Source: an uncultured Hyphomicrobiales bacterium
Lineage (GTDB): Bacteria; Pseudomonadota; Alphaproteobacteria; Rhizobiales; Beijerinckiaceae
DNA length: 64,000 bases
Reading direction: 5' to 3'
Assembly (NCBI GenBank): GCA_903902915.1
Contig: CAIUWR010000064.1
Location: 1-64,000 of the forward strand
Shown: positions 1-8,478 of the stretch, in pieces
Layout of the letters: every line of letters starts with the position of its first letter
Numbering within the stretch: the stretch's first letter is position 1
The notes under the pieces: model-generated
Seen by the model: only the letters and a program-made list of their open reading frames with translations
Databases searched by the model: none
What the model was told of the DNA's origin: nothing
Translations under genes and position numbers: made by a program

Positions 1-27
1 ATTGATCGGGCGACAAAGACGTTTCGT

Positions 28-63
28 GGCTTTGGTCCGCCTCGGCCGGGGCGGACCAAAGCC
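28..63. repeat. Strong GC-rich hairpin
   Basis: A perfect inverted repeat with 14-bp arms (28-41 and 50-63) encloses an 8-base loop. It is not followed by a T run on either strand, so it is not a textbook terminator. It could be a terminator of a gene left of the window or part of a mobile-element end. Nothing else is recognised between it and position 119. Confidence 0.6.
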
Positions 64-118
64 AGACAGATGGCGAAACCGATGGCTGGAGTGTCACCCA
101 TGTAATCGGTCTGATCTG

Positions 119-536
119 TCAAGGACACATCCGGTTGCACAATATAAAGAATATGGTGCGATGTCGCCCCCGCTCGTCATGGATTTCTACGGGAAAGCGC
201 CCGGTCGCCCGCGCTCTAAATGCCATAAGCGCCGAAACGCCTGGCGTCGCGCGCACTTCCAGCTTGTAAGCATGCAGATGCAGATGCAGATCCATGATAG
301 CGTCCACATTCCAGTTTATTTCGATCAGGTCTCCCATAAGGAACCGCAATGTTGGCGCGCCTTGTGCGGGTCTGACGATATCCCCCCCCGTTCACATGCG
401 CATTTCGAACCATCAGATCAAGTTTGCGCGCTGGGGCTTGTTGCGCCAATAAGTCAACCGGCTTGATTAGGTGCATCAGCATGGTCAAAGCAAGAAATAT
501 CCAGACGAGGCGTGACAAGCCTCCAATATTTAACAT
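119..536 (-). pseudogene. Secreted cupredoxin-like protein, frameshifted in a G8 tract
   Basis: Reading from 536, the frame opens with a clear signal peptide: a hydrophobic core after MLNIGG and a likely cut after LLAQQ. It runs through 'VRNAHVNGG' to a run of eight C on plus (382-389). The rest of the domain lies in the next frame: a 'GDLIEINW' strand, an HLHLHAY histidine motif, and 'ATGRFPVEIHD'. That order is typical of small cupredoxin domains in which His residues bind copper. Seven instead of eight bases would give one continuous 138-residue protein stopping at 119. So this is a fresh frameshift, a slippage-switched gene, or a sequencing error. AAAGGGAAG precedes the ATG. Copper binding is inferred from the fold pattern only. 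Confidence 0.6.
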
Positions 537-634
537 AGCTTCCCTTTACGGCTTTGCTCTGTTTCCGGAGGTTTGCCCTCAGGCGATTTGCAGGGCTGAC
601 CCGAATCTTCGGCCCGCATATGCCCCCCAAGAAA

Positions 635-865
635 TCAGATTGTGCCGATGCCAAAGGCGCTTGGCAAGCCATCCGCACCAACATCCAAAAGAAGAGTTTT
701 CGCCAAAGACCGTGCCAATGCGGCAGGACCACCAGTCGTCGACAGATCGCCCCGCGAACTGTGCCATATGCAGGCAAGGACGAGGTTGATCCAGGTCACA
801 CGAAACGCTCCATGGAGCTTATGGCCAATCAGCTGATGCCCCTTGTCCGCAACGTCATCCGCCAT
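635..865 (-). CDS. Possible short ORF of unknown function (doubtful)
   Basis: An ATG at 865 with an AGGAG ribosome site five bases upstream opens a 76-residue frame just upstream of the broken cupredoxin gene. I recognise no family. The sequence has a few His residues and no membrane segment, and it ends about 100 bases before the cupredoxin start. It may be the 5' remnant of a decayed gene or chance. The rest of 540-920 shows nothing else I can support. Confidence 0.25.
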   Translation of the reverse strand: MADDVADKGHQLIGHKLHGAFRVTWINLVLACIWHSSRGDLSTTGGPAALARSLAKTLLLDVGADGLPSAFGIGTI

Positions 866-920
866 CCGCACTCCTCGCCCCGATCAAGGCGCTGGCTTTA
901 GCTTGATGCTTGCTCCTTTC

Positions 921-3287
921 TCAGGAACCGCTTTTGGCCTTCGACCCGCTGCCCCGTATTGCCCGCCAGACCTTTTCCGGCGTTGCTGGCATGTCCATGT
1001 GCGTGACGCCAAGCTCCGACAGCGCGTCCACGACTGCATTCATGGTTACGCCAAGCGCTGGGGTCGTGCCACCCTCGCCAGCGGGGCGAATGCCCAGAGG
1101 ATGGGTCGTGCAGGGAATTTCGGCGAACTCGGCGTCGAAGAAGGGGAAGTTGTCGGCGCGCGGCATGCAGTAGTCCATGAAGGAGCCCGTCAGCAATTGG
1201 CCGGAGTCGCGATCATAGACGATCTGCTCCATCAGGGCCTGCCCAGTCCCCTGCGCAATGCCGCCGTGGGTCTGGCCGTGGATGATCATGGGATTCACCG
1301 CCCGGCCCACGTCATCGACCGTGGTGTAGCGGACGATCTCGACGGTCCCGAGCGTGGGGTCGATCTCCACCTCGCAGACATGGGCGCCATAGGGGAAGGC
1401 GGCCTCGTTCACGGTCTCGTCGCTGAAGGCGAAGAGGGGCGCGCGCAGATCATCGGGGAGGTCATTGCGTTCGCCTGCGGCGCGCGCCACATCGAAGAGG
1501 TCGACTGAAACACCATCGGGCGCGCTGAACCGCCCTTTCTCAAAGGTCACCAGTGCGGGTTCGGCGCCCAGCATGGGCCCTGCAATCTGCTTGCCCTTGG
1601 CGATGATCTGGTTGGACGCCTTCCAGATCACGATGCTGGCGAGGCGCATGCCGCGGCCCGAATGAGTGCCTCCGCCAATGGACACCACGTCGGTGTCGCC
1701 GGTGATGATGTTTACGTGCTCGATGGGCGTACCCAGCCACTCGGTCACGAGCTGGGCGAAACTTGTTTCATGGCCCTGCCCCTGCGAGATCGTGCCAATC
1801 ACCACATCGACGACGCCATCGGGGCGCACGGTGATCTCGGCCCGCTCTCGCGGAACTCCCGTCGCCGTGTCTACATAGTTCGCGACGCCGATGCCGCGCA
1901 GGCGGCCACGCGAGGAGGATTCCGCCTTCCGGGCGGCGAACCCCGCCCAATCCGCGATCTCAAGCACCTGCTCGAAGACCGCGTGATAATCCCCATTGTC
2001 GTAGATCATCCCGAAGGGATTAAGATAGGGCAAGTCGGACTTGGTGAGCAGATTGCGGCGGCGAAGCTCGAGCCGATCAAAGCCGCATTGCTGCGCGGCG
2101 ACATCGATCAGGCGCTCCATCACGAAAATCACTTCAGGCCGACCAGCGCTGCGATAGGGGCGCGTGGGCAGGGTGTTGCTGACGACGGGCTTCACCTTGA
2201 AGAAGGCCACGGGCACGCGATAGATGCTGCTCATGATCTCCACGCCCTTTTGCAGGGGCGAGAAGTTCGTCATATGCGCGCCGGCGTTGCCGATATTGGT
2301 TCCGCGCATGGCGAGGAAGGTTCCCTCGGCGTCGAGCGCAATCTCCACATTCACAGCGAGATCGCGGGCCTGATAGTCGCTGAGGAAGGCTTCGCTGCGC
2401 TCGCAAGTCCATTTCACGGGGAGAGCGAGGCGTCGCGAGGCCCAGGCGGCCAGGGTGAATTCGGGATAGATCATCCCGCGCGTGCCAAAATTGCCGCCGA
2501 CGTCCTTCATGATGACGCGCACATCTTCCGACTTCATGCCGAGCATATGGGCGAGATCATGCTTCAGGCGCACCGAGCCGCCGCTGCCTGCGGAGAGGGT
2601 CATGCGGCCGGTCGCGGGATCATAGTCGGCGAGGGCTGCGCGGGGCTCCATTGGCACGCCTGCGACGCGCTGCACCCAGGTGTCGAGCTTCACCACATGG
2701 GCGGCGCTGTCGAAGGCGGCCTGCGTCGCCGCGCGGTCTCCCACTTCCGCATGGACGCAGACGTTTGATTCCGCGTCATCCCAGAGTTTCGGCGCATCGG
2801 GCGCCGCCGTGTCCCAGGTGTTGGTCACGGATGGGAGGATCTCATAGTCCACGACCACCGCTTCCGCCGCATCCTTGGCGAGGGCTACCGAACTCGCCAC
2901 GATCAGGGCGACGATCTCACCGACGTGGCGCACCTTTTCAACGGCGATGGGGAAGTGGGGCGCCGTGAACACCGGTGTGCCGTCCGGGTTCTCGATGGCG
3001 ATATCGGCGGGATGCAGCGCCCAGACATGGTGAGGCAGGGGCTTCAGACCATCGGCCTGCTGGTCGGCACCGGTCAATACGGTCTTGACGCCCGGCATCG
3101 ACAGGGCCGCCGAGGCGTCTATGGAGTTGATGCGCGCATGGGCATGAGGCGAGCGCAAAAAGAAGGCGTGGAGCTGCCCCGGCGCGCGGAAATCATCGCT
3201 GAAACAGCCCCGGCCAGTCACCAGGCGAAGGTCTTCCTTGCGGGTGAGCGCGGCGCCGATTCCGGTCATCTTGGTGGTGGCGTTCAT
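921..3287 (-). CDS. Molybdenum hydroxylase, large (molybdopterin-binding) subunit
   Basis: This is a xanthine dehydrogenase/CO dehydrogenase-family large chain of 788 residues, the family's normal size. It would bind the molybdopterin cofactor and hydroxylate a ring or aldehyde carbon with water-derived oxygen. The N-terminal a/b hammerhead domain (roughly residues 10-120) is followed by 'GGNFGTRG' and the active-site loop PYRSAGR. That loop resembles the AYRGAGR signature of form II enzymes rather than the AYXCSFR of true CO dehydrogenase. The base-catalyst motif GEGG lies near the C terminus. The ATG at 3287 sits two bases after the stop of the FAD subunit and is preceded by GGAACG; an upstream in-frame start at 3326 would overlap that gene. 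It is the last gene of a small-medium-large operon. Substrate unknown; no XdhC or Cox maturation gene is in the window. Confidence 0.9.
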   Translation of the reverse strand: MNATTKMTGIGAALTRKEDLRLVTGRGCFSDDFRAPGQLHAFFLRSPHAHARINSIDASAALSMPGVKTVLTGADQQADGLKPLPHHVWALHPADIAIENPDGTPVFTAPHFPIAVEKVRHVGEIVALIVASSVALAKDAAEAVVVDYEILPSVTNTWDTAAPDAPKLWDDAESNVCVHAEVGDRAATQAAFDSAAHVVKLDTWVQRVAGVPMEPRAALADYDPATGRMTLSAGSGGSVRLKHDLAHMLGMKSEDVRVIMKDVGGNFGTRGMIYPEFTLAAWASRRLALPVKWTCERSEAFLSDYQARDLAVNVEIALDAEGTFLAMRGTNIGNAGAHMTNFSPLQKGVEIMSSIYRVPVAFFKVKPVVSNTLPTRPYRSAGRPEVIFVMERLIDVAAQQCGFDRLELRRRNLLTKSDLPYLNPFGMIYDNGDYHAVFEQVLEIADWAGFAARKAESSSRGRLRGIGVANYVDTATGVPRERAEITVRPDGVVDVVIGTISQGQGHETSFAQLVTEWLGTPIEHVNIITGDTDVVSIGGGTHSGRGMRLASIVIWKASNQIIAKGKQIAGPMLGAEPALVTFEKGRFSAPDGVSVDLFDVARAAGERNDLPDDLRAPLFAFSDETVNEAAFPYGAHVCEVEIDPTLGTVEIVRYTTVDDVGRAVNPMIIHGQTHGGIAQGTGQALMEQIVYDRDSGQLLTGSFMDYCMPRADNFPFFDAEFAEIPCTTHPLGIRPAGEGGTTPALGVTMNAVVDALSELGVTHMDMPATPEKVWRAIRGSGSKAKSGS

Positions 3288-3289
3288 GC

Positions 3290-4111
3290 TCAGGCGTTCC
3301 GCGATGGGGTGGAGGGGTGGAGGCACGCCTGCACGGCGCGGCGAACCATTTCGCCGATGACATGGGCGCGGTATTCGCTGCTGGCGAAGAGGTCGGCGTT
3401 GAGATCGCCATAGGCGGGCGTCACGCCAACGAGCGCGTCCTGCGACAGGCTCTTCGACAGGGCCGTCTCGAAGGCGGGCACGCGGAACACATGGGATGCG
3501 GCTCCGGTCACGGCGACGCGCACGCCCTCTGCGGTTTCCGCCACGAAGGCGCCGACCACGGCGTAGCGTGACGCCGGATGGCGGTATTTGGCATAGGCTG
3601 CGCGCTTGGGGACGGGGAAGCGCACGGCCGTGATGATCTCGCCTGCTTCCAGGGCTGTCTCGAAGAGGCCCGTGAACAAGTCGTCAGCCGCGATCTCCCG
3701 GTGGTTGGTCACCACAGTGGCGCCAAGGCCCAGAAGGGCGGCGGGATAATCCGCAGCGGGGTCAGCATTAGCCACAGAGCCGCCGATGGTACCGCGATTG
3801 CGCACGAGGGGATCGCCGATGCCTTCCGCCAGCTCCGCCAGCGCGGGAATGGCGGCGCGCACCACGGAGGAGCTCAGCACCGACACATGCCGCGCCCGCG
3901 CCCCGATCACCAGCGCCCCATGCTCCATCCTGATCTCGTCGAGCCCGGCCACGCCGCCAAGATCGACAATCGCCGACCAGTGCGACAGGCGTTGCTTCGT
4001 GGCGGGCAAAAGGCTCATGCCGCCGGACATGGGCCTGGCGTCGGGCTGGGTCGCTAGCACGCGCGAGGCTTCATCGACGGTGGCGGGGCGGAGATATTGA
4101 AAGTCATACAT
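3290..4111 (-). CDS. Molybdenum hydroxylase, FAD-binding medium subunit
   Basis: The 273-residue protein matches the CoxM/FAD-binding domain 5 family in length and motifs. There is a flavin-binding 'SGGMSLLP' segment near residue 30 and TIGGSVAN followed by ADPAAD near residue 105. It passes electrons between the iron-sulfur small subunit and FAD in the hydroxylase complex. It starts 6 bases after the small subunit ends and stops two bases before the large-subunit ATG, so the three are surely co-translated. Family assignment is firm; the electron acceptor is not known. Confidence 0.9.
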   Translation of the reverse strand: MYDFQYLRPATVDEASRVLATQPDARPMSGGMSLLPATKQRLSHWSAIVDLGGVAGLDEIRMEHGALVIGARARHVSVLSSSVVRAAIPALAELAEGIGDPLVRNRGTIGGSVANADPAADYPAALLGLGATVVTNHREIAADDLFTGLFETALEAGEIITAVRFPVPKRAAYAKYRHPASRYAVVGAFVAETAEGVRVAVTGAASHVFRVPAFETALSKSLSQDALVGVTPAYGDLNADLFASSEYRAHVIGEMVRRAVQACLHPSTPSRNA

Positions 4112-4117
4112 GGCCGC

Positions 4118-4591
4118 TCACGCCCCCTTCATGGCGGATGCGCCGGCTTGAATAGCTTTCACGATATTGTGGTAGCCCGTGCAGCGGCAGATATTGCCCT
4201 CAAGCTCGTGCCGCACCAGCCGCTCATCCAGATCATGCCCCTTGCGGCGCACCATATCGAGGGCCGACATGATCATGCCCGGCGTGCAGAACCCGCATTG
4301 CAACCCGTGATGTTCGCGAAAGGCGGCCTGCATCGGATGCAGCGCATCGCCAGTCGCCAGGCCTTCGATGGTGAGCACCTGCGCGCCCTGACAGGCCACC
4401 GCGAGCACCGTGCAGGATTTCACGCCGACGCCATCCAGATGCACCGTGCAACAGCCGCATTGGGTCGTGTCGCAACCCACATGGGTGCCGGTCATCTCTA
4501 GATCGTTGCGCAGGAACTCGGCGAGCAGGGTGCGCGCCTCCACCTCGGCGCTCACCGCAGTCCCATTCACGGTCATTGTCACTAGGGGCAT
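4118..4591 (-). CDS. Molybdenum hydroxylase, 2Fe-2S small subunit
   Basis: A 157-residue (2Fe-2S)2 electron-transfer subunit. The N-terminal plant-ferredoxin-type cluster is shown by '[12 protein letters not shown]', and the C-terminal cluster by 'QCGFCTPGM' and 'NICRCTGY'. All eight cysteines are present. The ATG at 4591 is preceded by GAGGA at suitable spacing. A longer frame to 4618 exists but lacks a better ribosome site. This is the first of the three hydroxylase genes, and it follows the amidohydrolase gene after about 57 bases. Confidence 0.92.
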   Translation of the reverse strand: MPLVTMTVNGTAVSAEVEARTLLAEFLRNDLEMTGTHVGCDTTQCGCCTVHLDGVGVKSCTVLAVACQGAQVLTIEGLATGDALHPMQAAFREHHGLQCGFCTPGMIMSALDMVRRKGHDLDERLVRHELEGNICRCTGYHNIVKAIQAGASAMKGA

Positions 4592-4648
4592 GAATATCCT
4601 CGTCGCCAGACAGGCCACGGCGCTCTCGCTGTGGCCCAGATGCGCCTT

Positions 4649-5626
4649 TCAGATGCCAAAGAGCCTGCGCGCCGTTCCGCCAGCGATGGCGGCGCGGGAC
4701 GCCGCGTCGAAATTGCAAGAGTCGAGGAACTCGACCGGATTGGACTCGCCGATGGCGAAGGGCTGATCCGTGCCCAGTACGATCTTGTCCGCGCCCGCGA
4801 TCTCCGCGACGAAGCGGATGGTCGCGGGGTCATAGACCACCGTGTCGAAATAGAGCTTCTTGAAACCCTCGTAGGGATCCGCATTGTCAGCAGGGGCCGT
4901 CTCGAAGCTGCGGCGCAGGCGCCCCAGCGCCATGGGCAGGGCGGCGCCGCCATGGGAGAGGATGAGATTGGCGCCGGGATAGCGCAGCAGATGGCCGGAA
5001 TAGAGCAGACGCGCCACCGCTATGCTCGTATCCGTCAGGCGGCCAATGGCGCTGACGAGGCCATAGGCCTTCAAACGGTCATCACGGGCGCCGAAGGTCG
5101 GATGCACAAAGAGCGTCGCCTTGCGCTCCGAGGCCATTTCCCAGAAGGGATCGAGGTCGGGATCATCGAGGACGCCGGTGGCGCCCTTGGGCTGGGTGCC
5201 GATCATGGCGCCATGGAAGCCTGCATCCAGCGCCTCGCCCAGAACCTTGGCGGCGAGCTTGCCGTTCTGCATAGGCACGGTGGCGAGCGGCACGAAGAAT
5301 GGATAATCGCGCACGCCTTTCAACATATGCTCATTCAGGAAGCGGCTCCAGTCCGCGCCCTCTTCGGCAGGAATGTCGTAGCCGAACATATCGAGCCAGC
5401 CGCCAACGACCTGCTTGTCGATCTGCTTGTCGGACAGCCATTTGCGGCGGCCCTCGGCGTCGCGCATGCCCTTGGGGATCGGACGTTTCGCCTCGTTCTG
5501 CGCGAAGGCGAAACGCACGGCCTCGCCATCCACCATCATCTTGACGGAGGGAAACTGACCGGAATGGCTGGTCAAGTCTTCGATGATGGAGGGCGGAACA
5601 TAATGGGCATGGGCGTCGACGATCAC
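4649..5626 (-). CDS. Amidohydrolase-2 family protein (ACMSD/decarboxylase-like)
   Basis: A 325-residue TIM-barrel metal-dependent hydrolase or decarboxylase. Visible metal and active-site motifs are an N-terminal DAHAH, 'FVHPTFG' near residue 175, 'LSHGGAA' near residue 225 and 'GTDQPF' near residue 288. Members decarboxylate amino-carboxymuconate semialdehyde, resorcylates or carboxyvanillate, among others, so a C-C bond cleavage on an aromatic or muconate acid is more likely than amide hydrolysis. It lies between the PcaC-like gene and the molybdenum hydroxylase genes on the same strand, which points to one pathway. The exact substrate cannot be read from sequence. Confidence 0.85.
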   Translation of the reverse strand: MIVDAHAHYVPPSIIEDLTSHSGQFPSVKMMVDGEAVRFAFAQNEAKRPIPKGMRDAEGRRKWLSDKQIDKQVVGGWLDMFGYDIPAEEGADWSRFLNEHMLKGVRDYPFFVPLATVPMQNGKLAAKVLGEALDAGFHGAMIGTQPKGATGVLDDPDLDPFWEMASERKATLFVHPTFGARDDRLKAYGLVSAIGRLTDTSIAVARLLYSGHLLRYPGANLILSHGGAALPMALGRLRRSFETAPADNADPYEGFKKLYFDTVVYDPATIRFVAEIAGADKIVLGTDQPFAIGESNPVEFLDSCNFDAASRAAIAGGTARRLFGI

Positions 5627-5655
5627 TGGGCGTCTCCCGGTCTCAACTGAGTGAG

Positions 5656-6030
5656 TCAGATCTTCATTTCATCAAAGACGCGCTGCGCCTCGGCGGTCGC
5701 GTGGTTGCCCATGGGCACCCCGCAATAGACCGCTTGCTGCAGGATGATTTCCTTGATGTCGTCCTTGGTGAAGCCTGCGCGCACGGCGGCGCCAATGTGC
5801 AGGCGGAACTCCTCCCAGCGACCAAGAGCCATCATGGTGGAGAGCACCATGTAGCGGCGCGTCTTCTGGTCGATACCCGGACGGGTCCAGATCTCCTTCC
5901 ACACATAGCGCGTGATGAAGTTCTGAAACTCAGAATTGAAGTCGTTCAGATTGGTGAGGCTGCGGTCGACCCATTCGTCGCCGAGCACCTGACGGCGGGA
6001 CTCCAGCCCCTCTTCGTAATCATTGCTCAT
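5656..6030 (-). CDS. pcaC: 4-carboxymuconolactone decarboxylase-like protein
   Basis: At 124 residues it has the size and layout of PcaC: an early 'RRQVLGDEWVDRSL', then ITRYVW, then 'YCGVPMGNHA' near residue 104, the conserved Cys/His region of the AhpD-like fold. PcaC decarboxylates 4-carboxymuconolactone in the protocatechuate branch of the beta-ketoadipate pathway. No pcaB, pcaD, pcaG or pcaH is nearby, so the enzyme may act on a related lactone in this operon. It is the first gene of the five-gene minus-strand operon. Family certain, substrate inferred. Confidence 0.85.
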   Translation of the reverse strand: MSNDYEEGLESRRQVLGDEWVDRSLTNLNDFNSEFQNFITRYVWKEIWTRPGIDQKTRRYMVLSTMMALGRWEEFRLHIGAAVRAGFTKDDIKEIILQQAVYCGVPMGNHATAEAQRVFDEMKI

Positions 6031-6147
6031 GGCTTGTTTCTGCCCTTGCTGCGGAGGCTGCGCCCCTTCTCTGCGTGAAGAGAATAGGTGGCTGATCAGC
6101 GCTCACAACTTCGTATCGGGCAAGGGACTTTGAGTTTTTGTCATCCG
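6031..6147 (-). promoter_or_regulatory. Spacer between LysR gene and catabolic operon, candidate promoter
   Basis: This 117-base spacer precedes the PcaC-like gene on the minus strand. It contains a perfect 10-bp palindrome (GCTGATCAGC, 6091-6100) in an otherwise unstructured stretch. It is the natural place for the operon promoter and possibly a LysR-type site, but no T-N11-A box stands out, so the role is a guess. Confidence 0.3.
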
Positions 6148-7080
6148 CTAGGGTGCGGGCTCCCGAAGACTGGACAGATGCGGTCGAAACGCCCGCTGCA
6201 CTTCCCGCTCCAGCCAGACTAGAAACTGCCGGATCTTGCGGTTGGGCTCGGCGCCCGCACGCCAGACCGCATAATAGGCTTCGCTGGGGATGGCGGGTCC
6301 AAGAAGAGCAGTCAATCGTCCCACCTCGATATCCTGGGACAGGATAGGCAATTGACCCAGCGCCACCCCCACGCCATCGGCGGCCGCCTGATACATGAGC
6401 ACCGAGTTGGAGAAAGCGATAGTTTCGCAGGCTCCCAGCGGGAAATCGCTCCTGCCTTTGGCTTTCAGCCAGATCGCCCAGTCATCTGGTCGATTTCGGG
6501 AGAGGAGCAGGGGCGCTTCGCGCAGTCCGTCGATGGCGGTGATCTTCGTCGCAGCCTTCACCCACTGGCCGCCACAAATGGGCTGTACGAAGCTCTCGAA
6601 CAGCAACCGCACCTCGGTTCCCGGCCATGAACCCGACCCCAACTGAATGGAGACGTCCACATCCGCGCGGCTGAAGTCAGCGGGGGCAAAACCGGTCTCG
6701 ATGCTCAGGTGAATGGATGGGTGCTGGGCGCGGAATTGCGGCAGGCGAGGGATCAGGAAGCGCATGCCGAAGGTCGAGAGCACGCGGATGCGCAAGGGCG
6801 TCGAGACCCGCGACTCCTGGATCGCCTGGGTGGCGGAGGTGATGAGGTCGAAGGCAGGCGCCACTTCGTTGAAATAGGCCTTGCCGGGGTCGGTCAGGAC
6901 GTTGGAATGAACGCCCCTGTGGAACAGCCGCGCGTCAAGAAAGGCTTCAAGAACAGCGATTTGACGGCTCACGGCCGAGGGTGTGACCCCCAGGGCCTCC
7001 GCTGCGGCCGTGAAGTTGCCCACCTTGGCCGCCGTGACGAACACATGGAGCGGATTGAGAGGCGGCACGCTTCGGCTCAC
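6148..7080 (-). CDS. LysR-family transcriptional regulator (GcvA-like)
   Basis: A 310-residue LTTR of normal length. Residues 8-67 form the winged helix-turn-helix ('FTAAAEALGVTPSAVSRQI'), and the rest is a periplasmic-binding-protein-like effector domain resembling the GcvA subgroup. It is encoded on the same strand and just upstream of the PcaC/amidohydrolase/hydroxylase operon, and divergent from the SCP2-like and hydrolase genes. It may control both sides. The effector is probably a pathway intermediate (inference). Confidence 0.9.
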   Translation of the reverse strand: MSRSVPPLNPLHVFVTAAKVGNFTAAAEALGVTPSAVSRQIAVLEAFLDARLFHRGVHSNVLTDPGKAYFNEVAPAFDLITSATQAIQESRVSTPLRIRVLSTFGMRFLIPRLPQFRAQHPSIHLSIETGFAPADFSRADVDVSIQLGSGSWPGTEVRLLFESFVQPICGGQWVKAATKITAIDGLREAPLLLSRNRPDDWAIWLKAKGRSDFPLGACETIAFSNSVLMYQAAADGVGVALGQLPILSQDIEVGRLTALLGPAIPSEAYYAVWRAGAEPNRKIRQFLVWLEREVQRAFRPHLSSLREPAP

Positions 7081-7198
7081 GGAAACGTCCCCATTGAGTT
7101 ATTGTCATTCCCAGCTAACCATAACGAAGTTGCAAGTCAAGAACCAAACCCCGATCCTTCCCAGAGGGTGGAAACGCGCGCTTGGGAGGCGCTCAGAG
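7081..7198. promoter_or_regulatory. Divergent promoter region of lysR and SCP2-like gene
   Basis: The 118-base divergent spacer contains the inverted pair GTTAT (7098-7102) and ATAAC (7121-7125) separated by 18 bases in an AT-richer patch. LTTRs usually bind such dyads next to their own promoter. No convincing -35/-10 pair was found by eye, so this is only a candidate operator. Confidence 0.35.
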
Positions 7199-7585
7199 GT
7201 GGACGACCTTCTCGCACGGACGGAAATGCTGCCGCAACTTCTTGCCGCATCCCCCTACCTCCAGCACCGTGGCCGCTTCGCCAATGGAGCCTTTCTCTTG
7301 GAAATCGGCGATGTTCCCTTCCATGCGGAACTGCGCGATGGCGCCCTCGTTCACTTCGCGCGCGGCCCGGCCCTGATGAGGCCCTGGCGCTTCGCCCTGC
7401 GGGGGGATGCGCTAGCCTGGGAGCGCTTCTGGCTTCCCTGCCCGCCACCGGATTTCCACGATATTCTGGCCCTGACAAAGTTAAAGCGCTTCAAACTTGA
7501 AGGCGACATCTATCCCTTCCTGAGCAACCTGCTCTTCTTCAAGGACCTGTTCGCCCTGCCACGCACGGTGGGAGGTGCCCCATGA
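7199..7585 (+). CDS. Small SCP2-like (sterol-carrier-type) hypothetical protein
   Basis: A GTG start at 7199 preceded by GGGAGG gives 128 residues. The frame is open further upstream to 6983, but that part runs antisense into the LysR gene. A central 'FLLEIGDVPFHAEL' strand region and a later 'KLKRFKLEGDIYPFL' helix-strand pattern resemble SCP2 lipid-binding domains, where a small substrate-binding tunnel is typical. It overlaps the following alpha/beta hydrolase by four bases (ATGA), so the two are coupled and may act on the same hydrophobic or CoA-linked compound. The family call is tentative. Confidence 0.65.
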   Translation: MDDLLARTEMLPQLLAASPYLQHRGRFANGAFLLEIGDVPFHAELRDGALVHFARGPALMRPWRFALRGDALAWERFWLPCPPPDFHDILALTKLKRFKLEGDIYPFLSNLLFFKDLFALPRTVGGAP

Positions 7586-8430
7586 CCTCGACGTTTGAAC
7601 CCATCATCGGCCGTTATCTCACCCTCGACCTCGGCGGCTTGCAACATCGCATCTATTTCGAAGAGGCGGGCGCCGGGATCCCGCTTCTGTGCCTTCATAC
7701 GGGCGGCGCCGATACGCGCCAATACCGGCATCTGATGCTGGACAAGGCGATCACCGCCCGCTTCCGCGTCATCGCCTTCGACATGCCGTTTCATGGCAAA
7801 TCGACGCCGCCGGACGGGTGGGAGCTTGACGAATACAAGCTCACGCTGGAGAGCTACACACATACCATTTTGGCCTTTTCACAGGCGCTGGCGCTCGACC
7901 GGCCCATTCTCATGGGCTGCTCCATTGGCGGGCGCATCGTGCTGCATCTGGCCATATCGCACTCGCAGGCCTTTCGCGCCATGGTCGGGATCGCGTGCGC
8001 CGTCTCGACCACGCCCTGGTATGATACTCAATGGCTGCATCGGCCTGATGTGAACGGCGGCGAAATCTGCGCGGGCATCGTGTCCGGCCTAATGTCGCCC
8101 GCAAGCCCTGAGGCGCGGCGGCAGGAGACGCTGTGGTCCTATATGCAGAGCGGGCCGGGGGTCTTCAAAGGCGATCTGTTCTTCTATCGCCAGAGCCAGG
8201 GCCTGAGCGAAGGCGTCGCCAGCATCGATACGCAGGCCTGTCCGCTTTTCCTCATGTCGGGGAATTATGACTTCTCCTGCACCCGCGAGGATATGACGCG
8301 CACGGCGGACATGATCCCCGGCGCACGCCTTATTTCCATGGAGGGCGTGGGTCATTTTCCCATGAGTGAAAATCCCGACCTCTTCGCCAGCTATCTCCAG
8401 CCCGTGCTGGACGAGATCATTTCCCGCTGA
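7582..8430 (+). CDS. Alpha/beta hydrolase
   Basis: A 282-residue alpha/beta hydrolase fold enzyme. Oxyanion-hole segment 'LLCLHTGG' is near residue 32, nucleophile elbow GCSIGG near residue 113, acid residue in 'SGNYDFSC' near residue 228 and catalytic His in 'GVGHFP' near residue 255. The triad is thus complete. Members act as esterases, lactonases or C-C hydrolases of ring-cleavage products. Translationally coupled to the SCP2-like gene and followed after 48 bases by a TTT binding protein. Precise reaction unknown. Confidence 0.88.
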   Translation: MTSTFEPIIGRYLTLDLGGLQHRIYFEEAGAGIPLLCLHTGGADTRQYRHLMLDKAITARFRVIAFDMPFHGKSTPPDGWELDEYKLTLESYTHTILAFSQALALDRPILMGCSIGGRIVLHLAISHSQAFRAMVGIACAVSTTPWYDTQWLHRPDVNGGEICAGIVSGLMSPASPEARRQETLWSYMQSGPGVFKGDLFFYRQSQGLSEGVASIDTQACPLFLMSGNYDFSCTREDMTRTADMIPGARLISMEGVGHFPMSENPDLFASYLQPVLDEIISR

Positions 8431-8478
8431 GTACAATGAACCCGAGCGTCGCAAGTACGCTGCACAGGAGAGGACACC

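Noticed and set aside
2-466. A 154-codon plus frame at the left edge
   Set aside because: Antisense to the cupredoxin remnant and without motifs; it runs through the hairpin at 28-63.
921-4591. Aerobic CO dehydrogenase (coxSML)
   Set aside because: The active-site loop is PYRSAGR, not the AYXCSFR of CO-oxidising enzymes, and no CoxDEFG maturation genes are present.
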